Source: CAVXDY01 sp963760715 (lineage in GTDB: Bacteria; Actinomycetota; Thermoleophilia; Miltoncostaeales; Miltoncostaeaceae). Taken from it: 64,000 bases of DNA. The stretch is from assembly GCA_963760715.1 (NCBI GenBank), contig CAVXDY010000003.1, positions 682,001 through 746,000 of the forward strand, given 5' to 3'. The notes beneath the pieces were generated by a model that was not told where the DNA came from, did no database searches, and worked only from the letters and a program-made list of their open reading frames with translations. Position 1 is the stretch's first letter; each line of letters begins with the position of its first letter. This document shows, piece by piece, positions 20,079 to 31,871 of the stretch. The position numbers were made by a program, and so were the translations under genes.

Positions 20079-22096
20079 GGGCGACCTACCGGCTCCAGCT
20101 CGGCCCCGGCATGAGCTTCGCGCAGGCCCGCGAGCTGGTGCCATACCTCCGCCGGCTCGGGATCAGCCACCTGTACCTCTCGCCCGTGCTCCAGGCGCGG
20201 CACGGGTCAACGCACGGCTACGACGTCATCGACCCGCGCCGGGTGTCGGAGGACCTGGGGGGCGAGGCGGAGCTGCGCGAGCTCGCCGGCGCGGGGCTCG
20301 ACGTGCTGCTGGACGTGGTGCCCAACCACATGGCCACCGACGACGAGAATCCGTTCTGGGCCGACCCCGCCCTGCGGGAGCGGTTCTTCGACATCGACCC
20401 CGAGACCGGGCGGCACCGGCGCTTCTTCTCCATCGACGAGCTGGCCGGCGTGCGCGTGGAGGACCCGGAGGTCTTCGAGACGACGCACGCGCTCATCCTG
20501 CGGCTGGTGGCCGAGGGCGTGCTGGACGGGCTGCGCATCGACCACCCCGACGGCCTCGCCGATCCCGCGGGCTACCTCGTGCGCCTGGCCGAGCGCGGCG
20601 TGGACCGCATCTGGGTGGAGAAGATCATCGAGCCGGGCGAGCTCCTGCCCGACTGGCCGGTGGAGGGGACCACCGGCTACGAGTTCATGGCCGACTCCAC
20701 CGCCCTGTTCATCGACCCGGCCGGCGAGGAGCCGCTCACGGCCCTCTACGCCGAGCTGACCGGCGAGACGCGGGGGTTCGAGGAGCTGGGCGCCGAGGCG
20801 AAGCTGGAGGAGGCGCGCACCACCTTCGAGCCCGAGGTCGAGCGCCTGCGCTCGCTGCTCGACGAGCCCGGCATGGCCGAGGCGGTGGCGGCCCTGCCGG
20901 TGTACCGCACGTACCTGGAGCCCGAGACGGACCAGGAGAACGACCCCCACGACGTGGAGGCGGTGGAGGAGGCGGTCCTGCCCGACCGCGTGCGCGAGGC
21001 CCTCGTCGCTCCGGCCGACCCCGACGAGGAGGCGTTCGCGGTGCGCTTCCAGCAGACCACCGGGGCCGTCATGGCCAAGGGCGTCGAGGACACCGCGCTC
21101 TACCGCTACACCCGGCTCGTCGCCCTGAACGAGGTGGGCGCCGACCCGGGCCGCTGGAGCATCTCCCCCGCGCAGATGCACGCGGCCAACGCCGAGCGCG
21201 CCGAGCGCTTTCCGCGCGGCCTGCTGGCCACCCAGACCCACGACACCAAGCGCTCGGGCGACGTGCGGGCGCGGATCGGGGCGCTGTCGGGGATGGCCGG
21301 CGAGTGGCGCGACCACGTGCTTCGCTGGCGGGACATGAACACCCCGCTCCGCGCCGGCGGCGCCCCCGATCCCGGCGAGGAGTACCTGATCTACCAGACG
21401 CTGGTGGGCGCCTGGCCGCTCGAGCGCGAGCGCCTTCTCGCCTACATGGTCAAGGCCATGCGCGAGGCCAAGGTCACCACCGGCTGGGTGGAGCCGAACG
21501 AGCGGCACGAGCGGGCGGTGCTGAGGTTCTGCGCGGGCCTCTACGCGTCCGCGGAGTTCCGGGACGATCTCGAGGATCTGCTCGAGGTCGTGGTGCCCCG
21601 CGGCGAGCGGTCGGCCCTCGGCCAGACGCTCCTGAAGCTCACCTCCCCCGGGGTGCCCGACATCTACCAGGGCGACGAGCTCCGGTGCCTGTCGCTGGTG
21701 GACCCCGACAACCGCCGCCCCGTGGACTGGGAGGAGCGCCGCGCGGCTCTGGAGGAGGTGCTCCGCAGCGGCGCGCCGACACGCGAGACGGCCAAGATGT
21801 TCCTCATCCACCGGGCGCTCGACCTGCGCGCCCGGCGGCCCGGGCCCTTCGCGGGCGCCTACGAGCCGCTCGACGCCGGCGAGGCGGCCATCGCCTACGC
21901 CCGGGGCGGCGGGGTGATCGCCGCGACCCCCATCCGGGAGGGGGGCGAGGCCGAGGCGGTGCGGATCCCCGGATCGCTGCGCGGCGCGTGGCGCAGCGTC
22001 CTGACCGGCGCCGAGATCCAGCTGGGGGAACGAGCGACGGTCGCCGACCTGGCCGGCGACCTCCCGGTGGCGTTGCTCGAGCGGCCGAGCGCCTGA
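20075..22096 (+). CDS. treY: Malto-oligosyltrehalose synthase
   Basis: TreY isomerises the reducing-end alpha-1,4 bond of maltodextrins to the alpha,alpha-1,1 bond of trehalose. The 673-residue protein opens with ATYRLQLGPGMSFAQA and SHLYLSPVLQA followed by STHGYDVIDP, diagnostic for GH13_26. The nucleophile is probably Asp156 in GLRIDHPDGL and the acid/base Glu182 in IWVEKIIEPGE. FQQTTGAVMAKGVEDTALYR and TQTHDTKRSGDVRARI are further TreY signatures. It is shorter than many TreY proteins. The segment between DENPFWADPA and HRRFFSIDELAG is compressed, lacking the usual LPVLG-type stretch. The GTG start overlaps glgX by 4 nt. Confidence 0.95.
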
Positions 22097-22106
22097 CCCG
22101 GAGGCG

Positions 22107-22226
22107 GTGACCCGCTCGCGCCTGGTGGCGGACCTCCGCCGCCTGGGCGTTCGGGAGGGTGGCATCACGATGGTGCACACCCGGATGAGCGCCATCGGCC
22201 ACGTCGTCGGGGCGGCGGAGACCTGA
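22107..22226 (+). pseudogene. 5' remnant of an aminoglycoside N(3)-acetyltransferase-like gene
   Basis: Ten nt after treY a GTG with a GGAGG element in front opens a 39-codon frame. It includes SRLVADLRRLGVREGG, then MVHTRMSAIGHVVGAAET, and ends at TGA. This matches the beginning of the AAC(3)/YokD family, where L-x-x-D-L-x-x-L-G-V is followed by V-H-(S/T)-[SR]-[LM]-S-x-[IL]-G-x-V-x-G-G. The intact family has about 260 residues, so over 80 percent is missing and the following bases do not continue the family in any frame I can read. The fragment keeps good codon use, suggesting recent truncation at about 22226. A short hairpin (22235-22248) follows. Its place suggests it was once the last gene of the trehalose run. 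Confidence 0.6.
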
Positions 22227-22300
22227 GGATCATCGAGGCTGGAGCCTCTGAGACTGATGCGCCTTGGGCATGACGCACCACCACATGTGGCGGCAGATGA

Positions 22301-25660
<3,360 letters not shown>

Positions 25661-25745
25661 CGTCGGCAGCCTAGTGGAGCGCCCGGCGCGCTTGGCCGGG
25701 GCGGTCGATGGCGGTCGCGGGCCCATCGTGCGGCATGATTCCCCC

Positions 25746-27062
25746 GTGGCGGAGATCCAACGCACCTATCGGGGGTCGGCGGCGCGGCCGGAGGAGGAGC
25801 TGGTGCGCCGCGGGCCGGAGCGGGCCGTGGTGATCGCCTCGCTCGAGCGCGACGGCGACGAGGCCGACGACCGGCTCGCGGAGCTCGCCGAGCTGCTGCG
25901 CACGGCCGGGGCCCTGGTGGTGGACACGGTCGTCCAGCACCGCGAGCGCCCGCAGCCGCGGACCTACCTGGGCCGCGGCAAGCTCGACGATCTCGCCGCG
26001 CTGGTGGCGCGGCTGAAGCCCGACCTGATCGCCGCCGAGGGATCGCTCAGCCCGGGCCAGCAGCGCGCCCTGGAGGACCGGCTCAAGACGCGGGTGGTCG
26101 ACCGCACGGCCGTCATCCTCGACATCTTCGCCCAGCACGCCCGCTCGGCGGAGGGCAAGCTCCAGGTGGAGCTGGCGCAGCTCGAGTACTCGTACGCCCG
26201 GCAGGAGGGCCTGTGGCAGCACCTCGAGCGGCTCGGCGGCGGCGTGGGCACCCGCGGCCCCGGCGAGACGCAGCTCGAGTCCGACCGGCGCCTGGTGCGC
26301 AACCGCATGGCCGCGCTGCGGCGCCGGCTGCGCGACGTGTCCCGCTCGCGCGAGATCCAGCGCGAGCGCCGCGGCGTGTCCGCCGTGCCTCAGATCGCGC
26401 TGGCCGGCTACACCAACGCGGGCAAGTCGAGCCTCATGAACGCCCTCACCGGGGCCGGCGTGACCGCCGACGACACGCTGTTCGAGACCCTCGACCCCAC
26501 CACCCGGCGCCTGGAGGCGGAGGGGCAGGAGGTGCTGCTGTCGGACACGGTGGGGTTCATCCGGCGCCTGCCGCACCAGCTCGTGACGGCATTCTCGGCC
26601 ACCCTCGAGGAGGTGCGCGAGGCGGACCTGCTGCTGCACGTGGCCGACGCCTCCGAGTCGGAGGGGCGCCGCGCCGCGCAGGCCGACGCGGTCGCCGAGG
26701 TGCTCGACGAGATCGGGGCCGCCGACGTCCCCCGGATGCTCGTGCTGAACAAGATCGACCTGGCCGACGCCGACCAGCGCATCGCCCTCTCGCATCGCCA
26801 CCCCGGCGCCCTTCAGGTCTCCGCGGCGACCGGCGAGGGCCTCGAGAGCCTGTCCCGCCTGCTCGCCCGCACCGCCCGCGCGCGGCTGACGCGGGTGGAC
26901 CTGGTGATCCCCTACACCCGCACCGCCCTCATCGCCGAGGTCTACGCGGCGGGCAGCGAGGTGGAGCAGGAGTTGACCGAGGAGGGCACGCGGGTCCGCG
27001 CCCTCCTGCCGCCGGCGGCGGCGGCCCGCATCCGCCAGGCCCTGGAGGCCGCGAGCCCCTAG
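25746..27062 (+). CDS. hflX: HflX-type ribosome-associated GTPase
   Basis: HflX binds the large ribosomal subunit and helps split stalled ribosomes, often after stress. The 438-residue protein has the HflX N-terminal domain (about 25-200, with TYLGRGKLDDLAALV and the glycine-rich loop GGGVGTRGPGETQLE). A G domain follows with G1 GYTNAGKSS near residue 221, G2 around DDTLFETLDPTTRR, G3 SDTVGFI, G4 LNKIDL and G5 VSAATGEG. The GTG at 25746 (VAEIQRTYRG) has CATGAT 6 nt upstream and no Shine-Dalgarno site, suggesting leaderless initiation. It is divergent from treS-mak with 85 nt between starts. Confidence 0.95.
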   Translation: MAEIQRTYRGSAARPEEELVRRGPERAVVIASLERDGDEADDRLAELAELLRTAGALVVDTVVQHRERPQPRTYLGRGKLDDLAALVARLKPDLIAAEGSLSPGQQRALEDRLKTRVVDRTAVILDIFAQHARSAEGKLQVELAQLEYSYARQEGLWQHLERLGGGVGTRGPGETQLESDRRLVRNRMAALRRRLRDVSRSREIQRERRGVSAVPQIALAGYTNAGKSSLMNALTGAGVTADDTLFETLDPTTRRLEAEGQEVLLSDTVGFIRRLPHQLVTAFSATLEEVREADLLLHVADASESEGRRAAQADAVAEVLDEIGAADVPRMLVLNKIDLADADQRIALSHRHPGALQVSAATGEGLESLSRLLARTARARLTRVDLVIPYTRTALIAEVYAAGSEVEQELTEEGTRVRALLPPAAAARIRQALEAASP

Positions 27063-27191
27063 CGTCATCTGCGGGCCCCGAGGATCGCCGATGACGCGCG
27101 ATGCGCATGGTGAAACCGCCATCGACGTGCCGCTGCGGCGCTTCATAGGATCGGTCCGCGAGGGACGCGACGTCGAGGAGGGAGGCGTGCC

Positions 27192-28067
27192 ATGAGCACG
27201 CGGGCTCTTGACGCAGCCCGGCTGTTCGACCTGACGGGGAGGACCGCGATCGTGACCGGGGCCTCGTCCGGTCTCGGGGTCACCTTCGCGCAGACGCTCG
27301 CCGCCAACGGGGCGAACGTGGTGCTGGCCGCGCGGCGCCGGGACCGGCTCGATGCGGTGGCCGCGGAGCTCCCCGGCTCCGGAGAGGCGCTGGTCGTCGA
27401 GTGCGACATCACCGATCCCAGGCAGATCGAGGCGATGTGCGAAGCGGCGATCGACCGGTTCGGCGCAATCGACATCCTCGTCGCCAACGCCGGCGTCGTC
27501 GCCGAGGGCGTCCCGGCCCCGGAGCGGACCCCGCCGGACGCCTTCGCGATGGGCGTCAACGTGAACATCTCGGGCACCTTCAACACCGTGACGGCGGCGG
27601 CACGGCGCATGCTCGCGGCCGGGGGCGGCTCGATCATCATCACCGCCTCGGTGGCGGGCGTCTCGGGCCACCGAGGGCTCCCGCCCGCCTATTGCGCCTC
27701 CAAGGCGGCCCAGATCCAGATGGCCAAGCACCTCGGGGGGACGTGGGCCGACCGCGGCGTGAGGGTCAACGCCCTCGCACCGTCGTGGTTCCCGAGCGAG
27801 ATGACCGACGGCTTCCTGGCCATCCCGGAGTGGCTGGAACGCTGCGAGGACCAGACCCCGCTGGGCCGCGTCGGCGCGCCGCACGAGTTGGCCGGCCCCC
27901 TTCTGCTGCTGGCGTCGGACGCCGGCAGCTACATCACGGGCTCGGTCCTGACCGTGGACGGCGGCTTCACCTCCACGACCGGCTCCGGCCGCTATTCGGC
28001 GGAGGTGATGGGGATCTTCGGAGGGCTCATGCCCGACGGCCTCGGCGTGCCGATCGCGCCCACGTAG
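27192..28067 (+). CDS. Short-chain dehydrogenase/reductase
   Basis: This is an NAD(P)-dependent oxidoreductase of the classical SDR superfamily, 291 residues. The cofactor motif TGASSGLG lies near residue 23, with NAG in LVANAGVV, the catalytic Ser in IIITASVAGVSG, and the Tyr/Lys pair in AYCASKAAQ. The arginine-rich AARRRDRL after the second strand suggests NADP(H). A C-terminal extension (GRYSAEVMGIFGGL onward) is longer than usual. The substrate cannot be told from sequence. The ATG has GGAGGGAGG upstream. It overlaps, as ATGA, the end of a 34-codon frame starting at 27091, which may be a leader or chance. Confidence 0.92.
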   Translation: MSTRALDAARLFDLTGRTAIVTGASSGLGVTFAQTLAANGANVVLAARRRDRLDAVAAELPGSGEALVVECDITDPRQIEAMCEAAIDRFGAIDILVANAGVVAEGVPAPERTPPDAFAMGVNVNISGTFNTVTAAARRMLAAGGGSIIITASVAGVSGHRGLPPAYCASKAAQIQMAKHLGGTWADRGVRVNALAPSWFPSEMTDGFLAIPEWLERCEDQTPLGRVGAPHELAGPLLLLASDAGSYITGSVLTVDGGFTSTTGSGRYSAEVMGIFGGLMPDGLGVPIAPT

Positions 28068-28082
28068 CGGCCCGAGCGCGTC

Positions 28083-28107
28083 ATCCCGGCCGCGTTGCCG
28101 GCGGGAT
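28083..28107. terminator. Hairpin between convergent SDR and L,D-transpeptidase genes
   Basis: ATCCCG-g-CCG pairs with CGG-CGGGAT around a 6-nt loop, giving 9 base pairs with one bulged G. It lies where two convergent genes end (28067 and 28107), a natural place for a bidirectional terminator. No long T run follows, so the mechanism is uncertain. Confidence 0.45.
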
Positions 28108-29111
28108 CACCTGATGACGACGGGCGTCCCGATGTCGACCTGGTCGAAGACCGCCTCGGCGTCGTGGATGTACATCCGGATGCAGCCGTGCGAGGCGGCG
28201 CTGCCGATCGAGTAGGACTGCGGCGTGCCGTGGATGCCGATCCCGGGCGCCGAGGTGCCCATCCACCGCGTCCCGAGGGGGTTGCTCACGCCGGGGGGGA
28301 TCGGGCCGAGGCCCGCGGCCCAGGGTGAGTCGGGCGGGAACCAGGTGGGGTTCACCTGCTTGCTCACGATCCGGTAGATGCCCGTGGGCGTGGGGAAGGC
28401 CGGCTGGCCGACGGCGATCGGGTACGTGTGGCGCCTGCCCGCCCGCCACACGGTGAGCCGGAACTTGTTGCGCTCGATGATGACGGCGGGGCCCACCGAG
28501 GTCACCGCGGGCCGCACGCGCGTGGAGGGCAGCGCGTAGGCGGTGCGGTCGCGCAGCAGGATGGCCGACTCGACCTGGGTCATCGCCTTCGGCACGTCGA
28601 TCACGACGCCGATGCGCGGCTTGGTGACCACGGGCTGGACGCCGCTGAAGGTGAGCCGGGCGTCGCGCGCGGGAAGGTCGTTGGCGCGCGCGCGCAGGTT
28701 CAGGAGCGCCCGCAGGCGGGTGCGGTTGACCTTCTCGCGCAGGGGCACGCTGACGCCCTCGGGCGGCACCGGCCGCGACGGGCCGAACAGCATCGCCCCC
28801 TGCACCGCGTAGGCCACGTCGGCCACGTAGCCGACCTTGACCGGGTCGATCCGAAGGCGGCGGCCGCGGAAGGTCACCACCAGGGGGGCGCGTCGCGGCG
28901 CGACGTGCTGCACGATGACCGCGCGGGCCGCGTCGGCCTCGGTCAGCCCGCCCACCGGGACGTCCGCGATGCTGACGCCGGCGGCGACCACGCCCGGCGC
29001 CGGGGCGGCGGGCGCCGGGGCGGCGGGCGCCTGGCCCAGGGCGAGGGCCGGGACGGCCGCGAGAACCACCGCCGCGATGACGGCGAGCCGCCCTGAGAGC
29101 CTGCCTGTCAT
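28107..29111 (-). CDS. L,D-transpeptidase (YkuD domain), exported
   Basis: L,D-transpeptidases form 3-3 peptidoglycan cross-links or anchor proteins in the wall. The 334-residue protein has an N-terminal signal sequence (about 1-26, ending ALALGQA) and an Ala/Pro linker. A region (about 45-200) resembles putative peptidoglycan-binding repeats (SIADVPVGGLTEADAARA). The YkuD catalytic domain (about 205-334) has HTYPIAVGQPAFPTPTG, GIGIHGT and the active-site motif SHGCIRM with Cys310. The protein should act outside the membrane. The ATG at 29111 is the natural start of the signal sequence. It is convergent with the SDR gene. Confidence 0.93.
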   Translation of the reverse strand: MTGRLSGRLAVIAAVVLAAVPALALGQAPAAPAPAAPAPGVVAAGVSIADVPVGGLTEADAARAVIVQHVAPRRAPLVVTFRGRRLRIDPVKVGYVADVAYAVQGAMLFGPSRPVPPEGVSVPLREKVNRTRLRALLNLRARANDLPARDARLTFSGVQPVVTKPRIGVVIDVPKAMTQVESAILLRDRTAYALPSTRVRPAVTSVGPAVIIERNKFRLTVWRAGRRHTYPIAVGQPAFPTPTGIYRIVSKQVNPTWFPPDSPWAAGLGPIPPGVSNPLGTRWMGTSAPGIGIHGTPQSYSIGSAASHGCIRMYIHDAEAVFDQVDIGTPVVIR

Positions 29112-29166
29112 GCATCGCCTCCGTCGCGAGATCCACCCACCCCGGCCGGGCAGACTATCGGACGCC

Positions 29167-29595
29167 TCAGCCGGAGCCCCCGTCCGCGGGTCGGGCGGGG
29201 TCGAGGAGGAAGCGGCGCAGGCGGTCCTGCTCGCCTCCGCGGAGGTCCACGAAGGCGACGGCCACCCGCCAGGGGAGGTCGCGACCGGGGTGCGGGTCGC
29301 ATCGCACGACCCGTCCCGCCAGGGCCGGCGACTCCGGGCCGTCTCCGCCGATCTGCATCAGCAGCAGGCGCCCGACGTCCATCGCCTCCGCGGTCGCGAG
29401 CAGGGCTCCCGCCGTGGAGATGTTCTCGGTGCAGGCCGCCACGACGTCGTCGTCGCCGCCTTCGAGCCTCGCCGCCACGGCCACGCGCACGGGGGTGCGC
29501 ACGGCGCGCCGGCGCGAGCGCTGCGGCTCGCCGGCCGGGCGCGCGGATCGTTCCGCGGGGCTCGCCCCGGGCGGCGTCGCGATCAGGTTGAACAT
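29167..29595 (-). CDS. PilZ domain protein, probably the C-terminal half of a frameshifted gene
   Basis: PilZ domains bind cyclic di-GMP. The two binding motifs are visible: R-RAVR-TP near residue 30 (RxxxR type) and the ENISTAG stretch about 30 residues later (D/N-x-S-x-x-G type), followed by a beta barrel. The 142-codon frame starts at an ATG without a Shine-Dalgarno site. It directly continues, in another frame, a fragment that resembles an N-terminal YcgR-like barrel (29597-29803), so the natural protein is probably about 210 residues. The window also encodes a GGDEF/HD-GYP protein, a possible source of the ligand. Confidence 0.7.
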   Translation of the reverse strand: MFNLIATPPGASPAERSARPAGEPQRSRRRAVRTPVRVAVAARLEGGDDDVVAACTENISTAGALLATAEAMDVGRLLLMQIGGDGPESPALAGRVVRCDPHPGRDLPWRVAVAFVDLRGGEQDRLRRFLLDPARPADGGSG

Positions 29596-29596
29596 C

Positions 29597-29803
29597 GAGC
29601 TCCCAGGGGATGCCCCGGGCCGGGTAGAGCATGTTGAGGCGCCCCGCCACGGGCGGCAGCGGCATGCCGGGGTCGGTGGCCAGAATGATGAGCCCGTCGC
29701 GCGTGCGCTCGACCACGGCCGCCCACGGCCCGCCGGCCGGTCCGGTCAGGTCGACCCGCGACCCTCGCTCCGGGAGGGGCCCGGGTCCCCCATTGATGTC
29801 CAC
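29597..29803 (-). pseudogene. N-terminal YcgR-like fragment, out of frame with the PilZ domain
   Basis: From a GTG at 29803 the frame reads MDINGGPGPLPERGSRVDL, then GPWAAVVERTRDGLIILA and ends sensibly at LYPARGIPWEL. This resembles the N-terminal flagellar-brake-type domain that precedes PilZ in two-domain receptors. After about 29597 this frame turns into the out-of-frame reading of the PilZ gene, with poor codons (GAT GTT CAA CCT) at the junction. The downstream domain is intact in the shifted frame from 29595. A one-base indel or sequence error near 29590-29600 is the simplest explanation. Confidence 0.5.
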
Positions 29804-29934
29804 GCTTCACTATCGGAATGGCGAACTCGGGACTTGAGACGTCGTGCGACCAGCCCCGAACGAGGGGACCGGGTTGCACGAAAGTCTCCGCCCCGTCTAT
29901 CCGGATGGGTGGCATCGGGGCCGCCCGCCGGTCC

Positions 29935-29940
29935 TACGGT
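29935..29940 (+). promoter_or_regulatory. -10-like hexamer for the YyaC-like gene
   Basis: TACGGT ends 7 nt before the GTG start at 29948 and no Shine-Dalgarno sequence is present, matching the leaderless pattern seen at other starts in the window. Confidence 0.3.
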
Positions 29941-29947
29941 GGCTCCC

Positions 29948-30604
29948 GTGACCACGTCCCCCCGCCCGGCGATCCCCAAGACGGCCCTCTGCGAGGCGCG
30001 CGGCGACGATCCCTCCGGGCTCGTCGCCCTGTCGCTGACGCTGGAGCGCCAGCTCGAAGCGCTGGGAGCCGCGGAACGCGGCGTCGCGTTCGCCTGCATC
30101 GGCAGCGACCGGTTGACCGGCGACTCCCTCGGGCCCCTCGCCGGACAGCGGCTGCTGCGGCTGGGCTGCGCCGAGCGGAGCATCATCGGCACGCTCGAGC
30201 GGCCCCTCCACGCCCTCAACATGGCCGAGCGCCTGGCCCCCCTGTCCGGATGGAGCCCGCGACCCGTGATCGTGGCCGTTGACGCCGCGCTCGGCTCCCT
30301 GTCGGGGGTCGGAGCGATCGCCGTGTCCAGGGGTGGGCTCACGCCCGGCGAGGGCCTGGGGAAGTACCTCCCCGTGGTGGGCGACGTGGCCGTGACCGCC
30401 ACGGTCAACGTCCGCGCCGGCGCGCTCGACACCCACGTGCTCCACTCGACGCGCCTGTTCCTGGTGCAGCAGCTGGCCGACGAGCTGGCCACCGTCTGCT
30501 GGTGGGCCCTGCGCGCCGTGCGCCCGCAGGACGCGACCGCGGTCCAGGGCCCGGGGCGGCGCGCCTCGGATCGTCCCCGAGGCGCCGTCCCCCTCCCCGT
30601 CTAG
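29948..30604 (+). CDS. DUF1256 / YyaC-like protein
   Basis: YyaC-type proteins share the fold of the germination protease GPR and are known mainly from endospore formers, where their exact role is unclear. The 218-residue protein has the family core FACIGSDRLTGDSLGPL at about 48-64, then TLERPLHALNMAERL, VIVAVDAALGSLSGVGAIAV, LTPGEGLGKYLPVVGD and a final NVRAGALDTHVLHSTRLFLV. These segments follow the YyaC order closely. The GTG at 29948 gives a sensible N terminus. It stands alone, with efeB convergent 4 nt downstream and the PilZ gene divergent. No other sporulation gene is in the window, so a protease-like or signalling role unrelated to spores is possible. Confidence 0.8.
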   Translation: MTTSPRPAIPKTALCEARGDDPSGLVALSLTLERQLEALGAAERGVAFACIGSDRLTGDSLGPLAGQRLLRLGCAERSIIGTLERPLHALNMAERLAPLSGWSPRPVIVAVDAALGSLSGVGAIAVSRGGLTPGEGLGKYLPVVGDVAVTATVNVRAGALDTHVLHSTRLFLVQQLADELATVCWWALRAVRPQDATAVQGPGRRASDRPRGAVPLPV

Positions 30605-30608
30605 CGCG

Positions 30609-31871
30609 CTAGGGCTCCCTCCGCGACGAGCCCGCCAGGAGCCCCTCGCCCAGGTAGCCCCCGGGCTCCGGCACGCCGGGGAGGGCGAAGAAGAAGCCCC
30701 CGCCCTCCGGGCGGATGTACTCCTCGAGCGGCTCGCCGCTGAGGCGCGCCTGCACCGCCAGGAAGCCCGTCTCGAGGCTGCGCTGGTAGCTCACGAAGGT
30801 CAGGCCCTGGTCGAGCTGCCCCGCCCCGTCGTAGCCGCGGGTGTACGAGAAGCCGCGGCGCAGGATCAGGTTGCGCTGGGTCGCCGGCGTGCGGGGGTTG
30901 GCGAGTCGGATGTGGGCGTCGAGCGGCGTCACCTCCCCCTTCGGATCGGCCACGAAGTCGGGCACGTCGGTCTCGTGGGTGCCGCCCAGGGGGGCCCCGG
31001 TGGCCTTGCGGCGGCCGATGAGCCGCTCCTGCTCGGCCAGCGGCGTTCGGTCCCAGAACTCCACGATCATCCGGATCGCCCGCACCACGTGGTACGAGCC
31101 GCCCGCGGTCCAGTCCGGCTCGGCGTCGTCGGCGGCCACCCAGACGTGGCGGTCCATCAGCGCCGGGTCGCCCGCATCGAGGTTGGCGGTGCCGTCCAGG
31201 AAGCCCAGGAAGTTGCGCGGCGATCCGCTCGCGTGGGCGCCCTGGCGCGAGCGGCGGTTGAACCCGTCGATCTCCCAGCGCAGGACCAGCGTGCTCCGCG
31301 TGCGCCTCATGAGCTGGCGCAGGACGAACACCACCGTGTCCGGGTGCTCCGCCTGCAGGGTCAGGAGCAGGTCTCCGTGGCTGCGCTCGGGGTCCAGGCG
31401 GTCGTTGGCCAGGAACGGCATCGTCACCAGCTCCCTCGGCCGGCGGTCGGCCAGGCCGTAGCGGCCGTCGAAGAGGGAGGCCCCCACGCTCACGACCACC
31501 GACAGGTCGTCGGGGGCCGGCTCGGGCCCGAGCAGGCCGGAGTCGACCGGGGGGTAGGCGGGATCGCGCACCTCGGGCGGGCGGCCGGACATCAGGGCCT
31601 CGATCTCCTCGGTCAGCCCGCGGAGGGTCTCCTCCAGCTCGGCGCGATCGCGCGCGACGACGGTGAACGAGGCCGCCTGGCCGAACGCCGGCGGACGGCC
31701 GGTGATGCCCGCCTGGTGCACCCCGTGGAACGGGATGAACGCCAGGTCCCCGGCCGGGCCCTCGCCGGGGTCGTCGGTGGCGCGCCCGACCGCGAGGCCC
31801 GCGGCGGCGGCGGCCAGACCGCCGGCGCCCGCCAGGAACGCGCGCCGCGAGATGCCTCCGGGCGGCGTCAC
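30609..31871 (-). CDS. efeB: EfeB-like Dyp-type haem peroxidase, Tat-exported
   Basis: EfeB is the haem peroxidase of the Efe iron-uptake system and acts outside the membrane. The 420-residue protein has a twin-arginine signal (SRRAFLAGAGG at 8-18 followed by a hydrophobic Ala/Gly stretch). The Dyp motif GxxDG appears in NFLGFLDGTANL. The distal arginine region and proximal histidine are in DAHIRLANPRTP, with RRGFSYTRGYD following. The GTG start overlaps the efeO stop (GTGA), so the two are translated together. The permease EfeU is absent from this operon. The operon probably responds to iron through the box at 32896. Confidence 0.92.
   Translation of the reverse strand: MTPPGGISRRAFLAGAGGLAAAAAGLAVGRATDDPGEGPAGDLAFIPFHGVHQAGITGRPPAFGQAASFTVVARDRAELEETLRGLTEEIEALMSGRPPEVRDPAYPPVDSGLLGPEPAPDDLSVVVSVGASLFDGRYGLADRRPRELVTMPFLANDRLDPERSHGDLLLTLQAEHPDTVVFVLRQLMRRTRSTLVLRWEIDGFNRRSRQGAHASGSPRNFLGFLDGTANLDAGDPALMDRHVWVAADDAEPDWTAGGSYHVVRAIRMIVEFWDRTPLAEQERLIGRRKATGAPLGGTHETDVPDFVADPKGEVTPLDAHIRLANPRTPATQRNLILRRGFSYTRGYDGAGQLDQGLTFVSYQRSLETGFLAVQARLSGEPLEEYIRPEGGGFFFALPGVPEPGGYLGEGLLAGSSRREP

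Noticed and set aside
29108..29590. Continuation of the YcgR-like fragment to a 231-aa protein
   Set aside because: Beyond 29597 the frame is the shifted reading of the PilZ domain, with Arg/Gly-rich low-complexity sequence.
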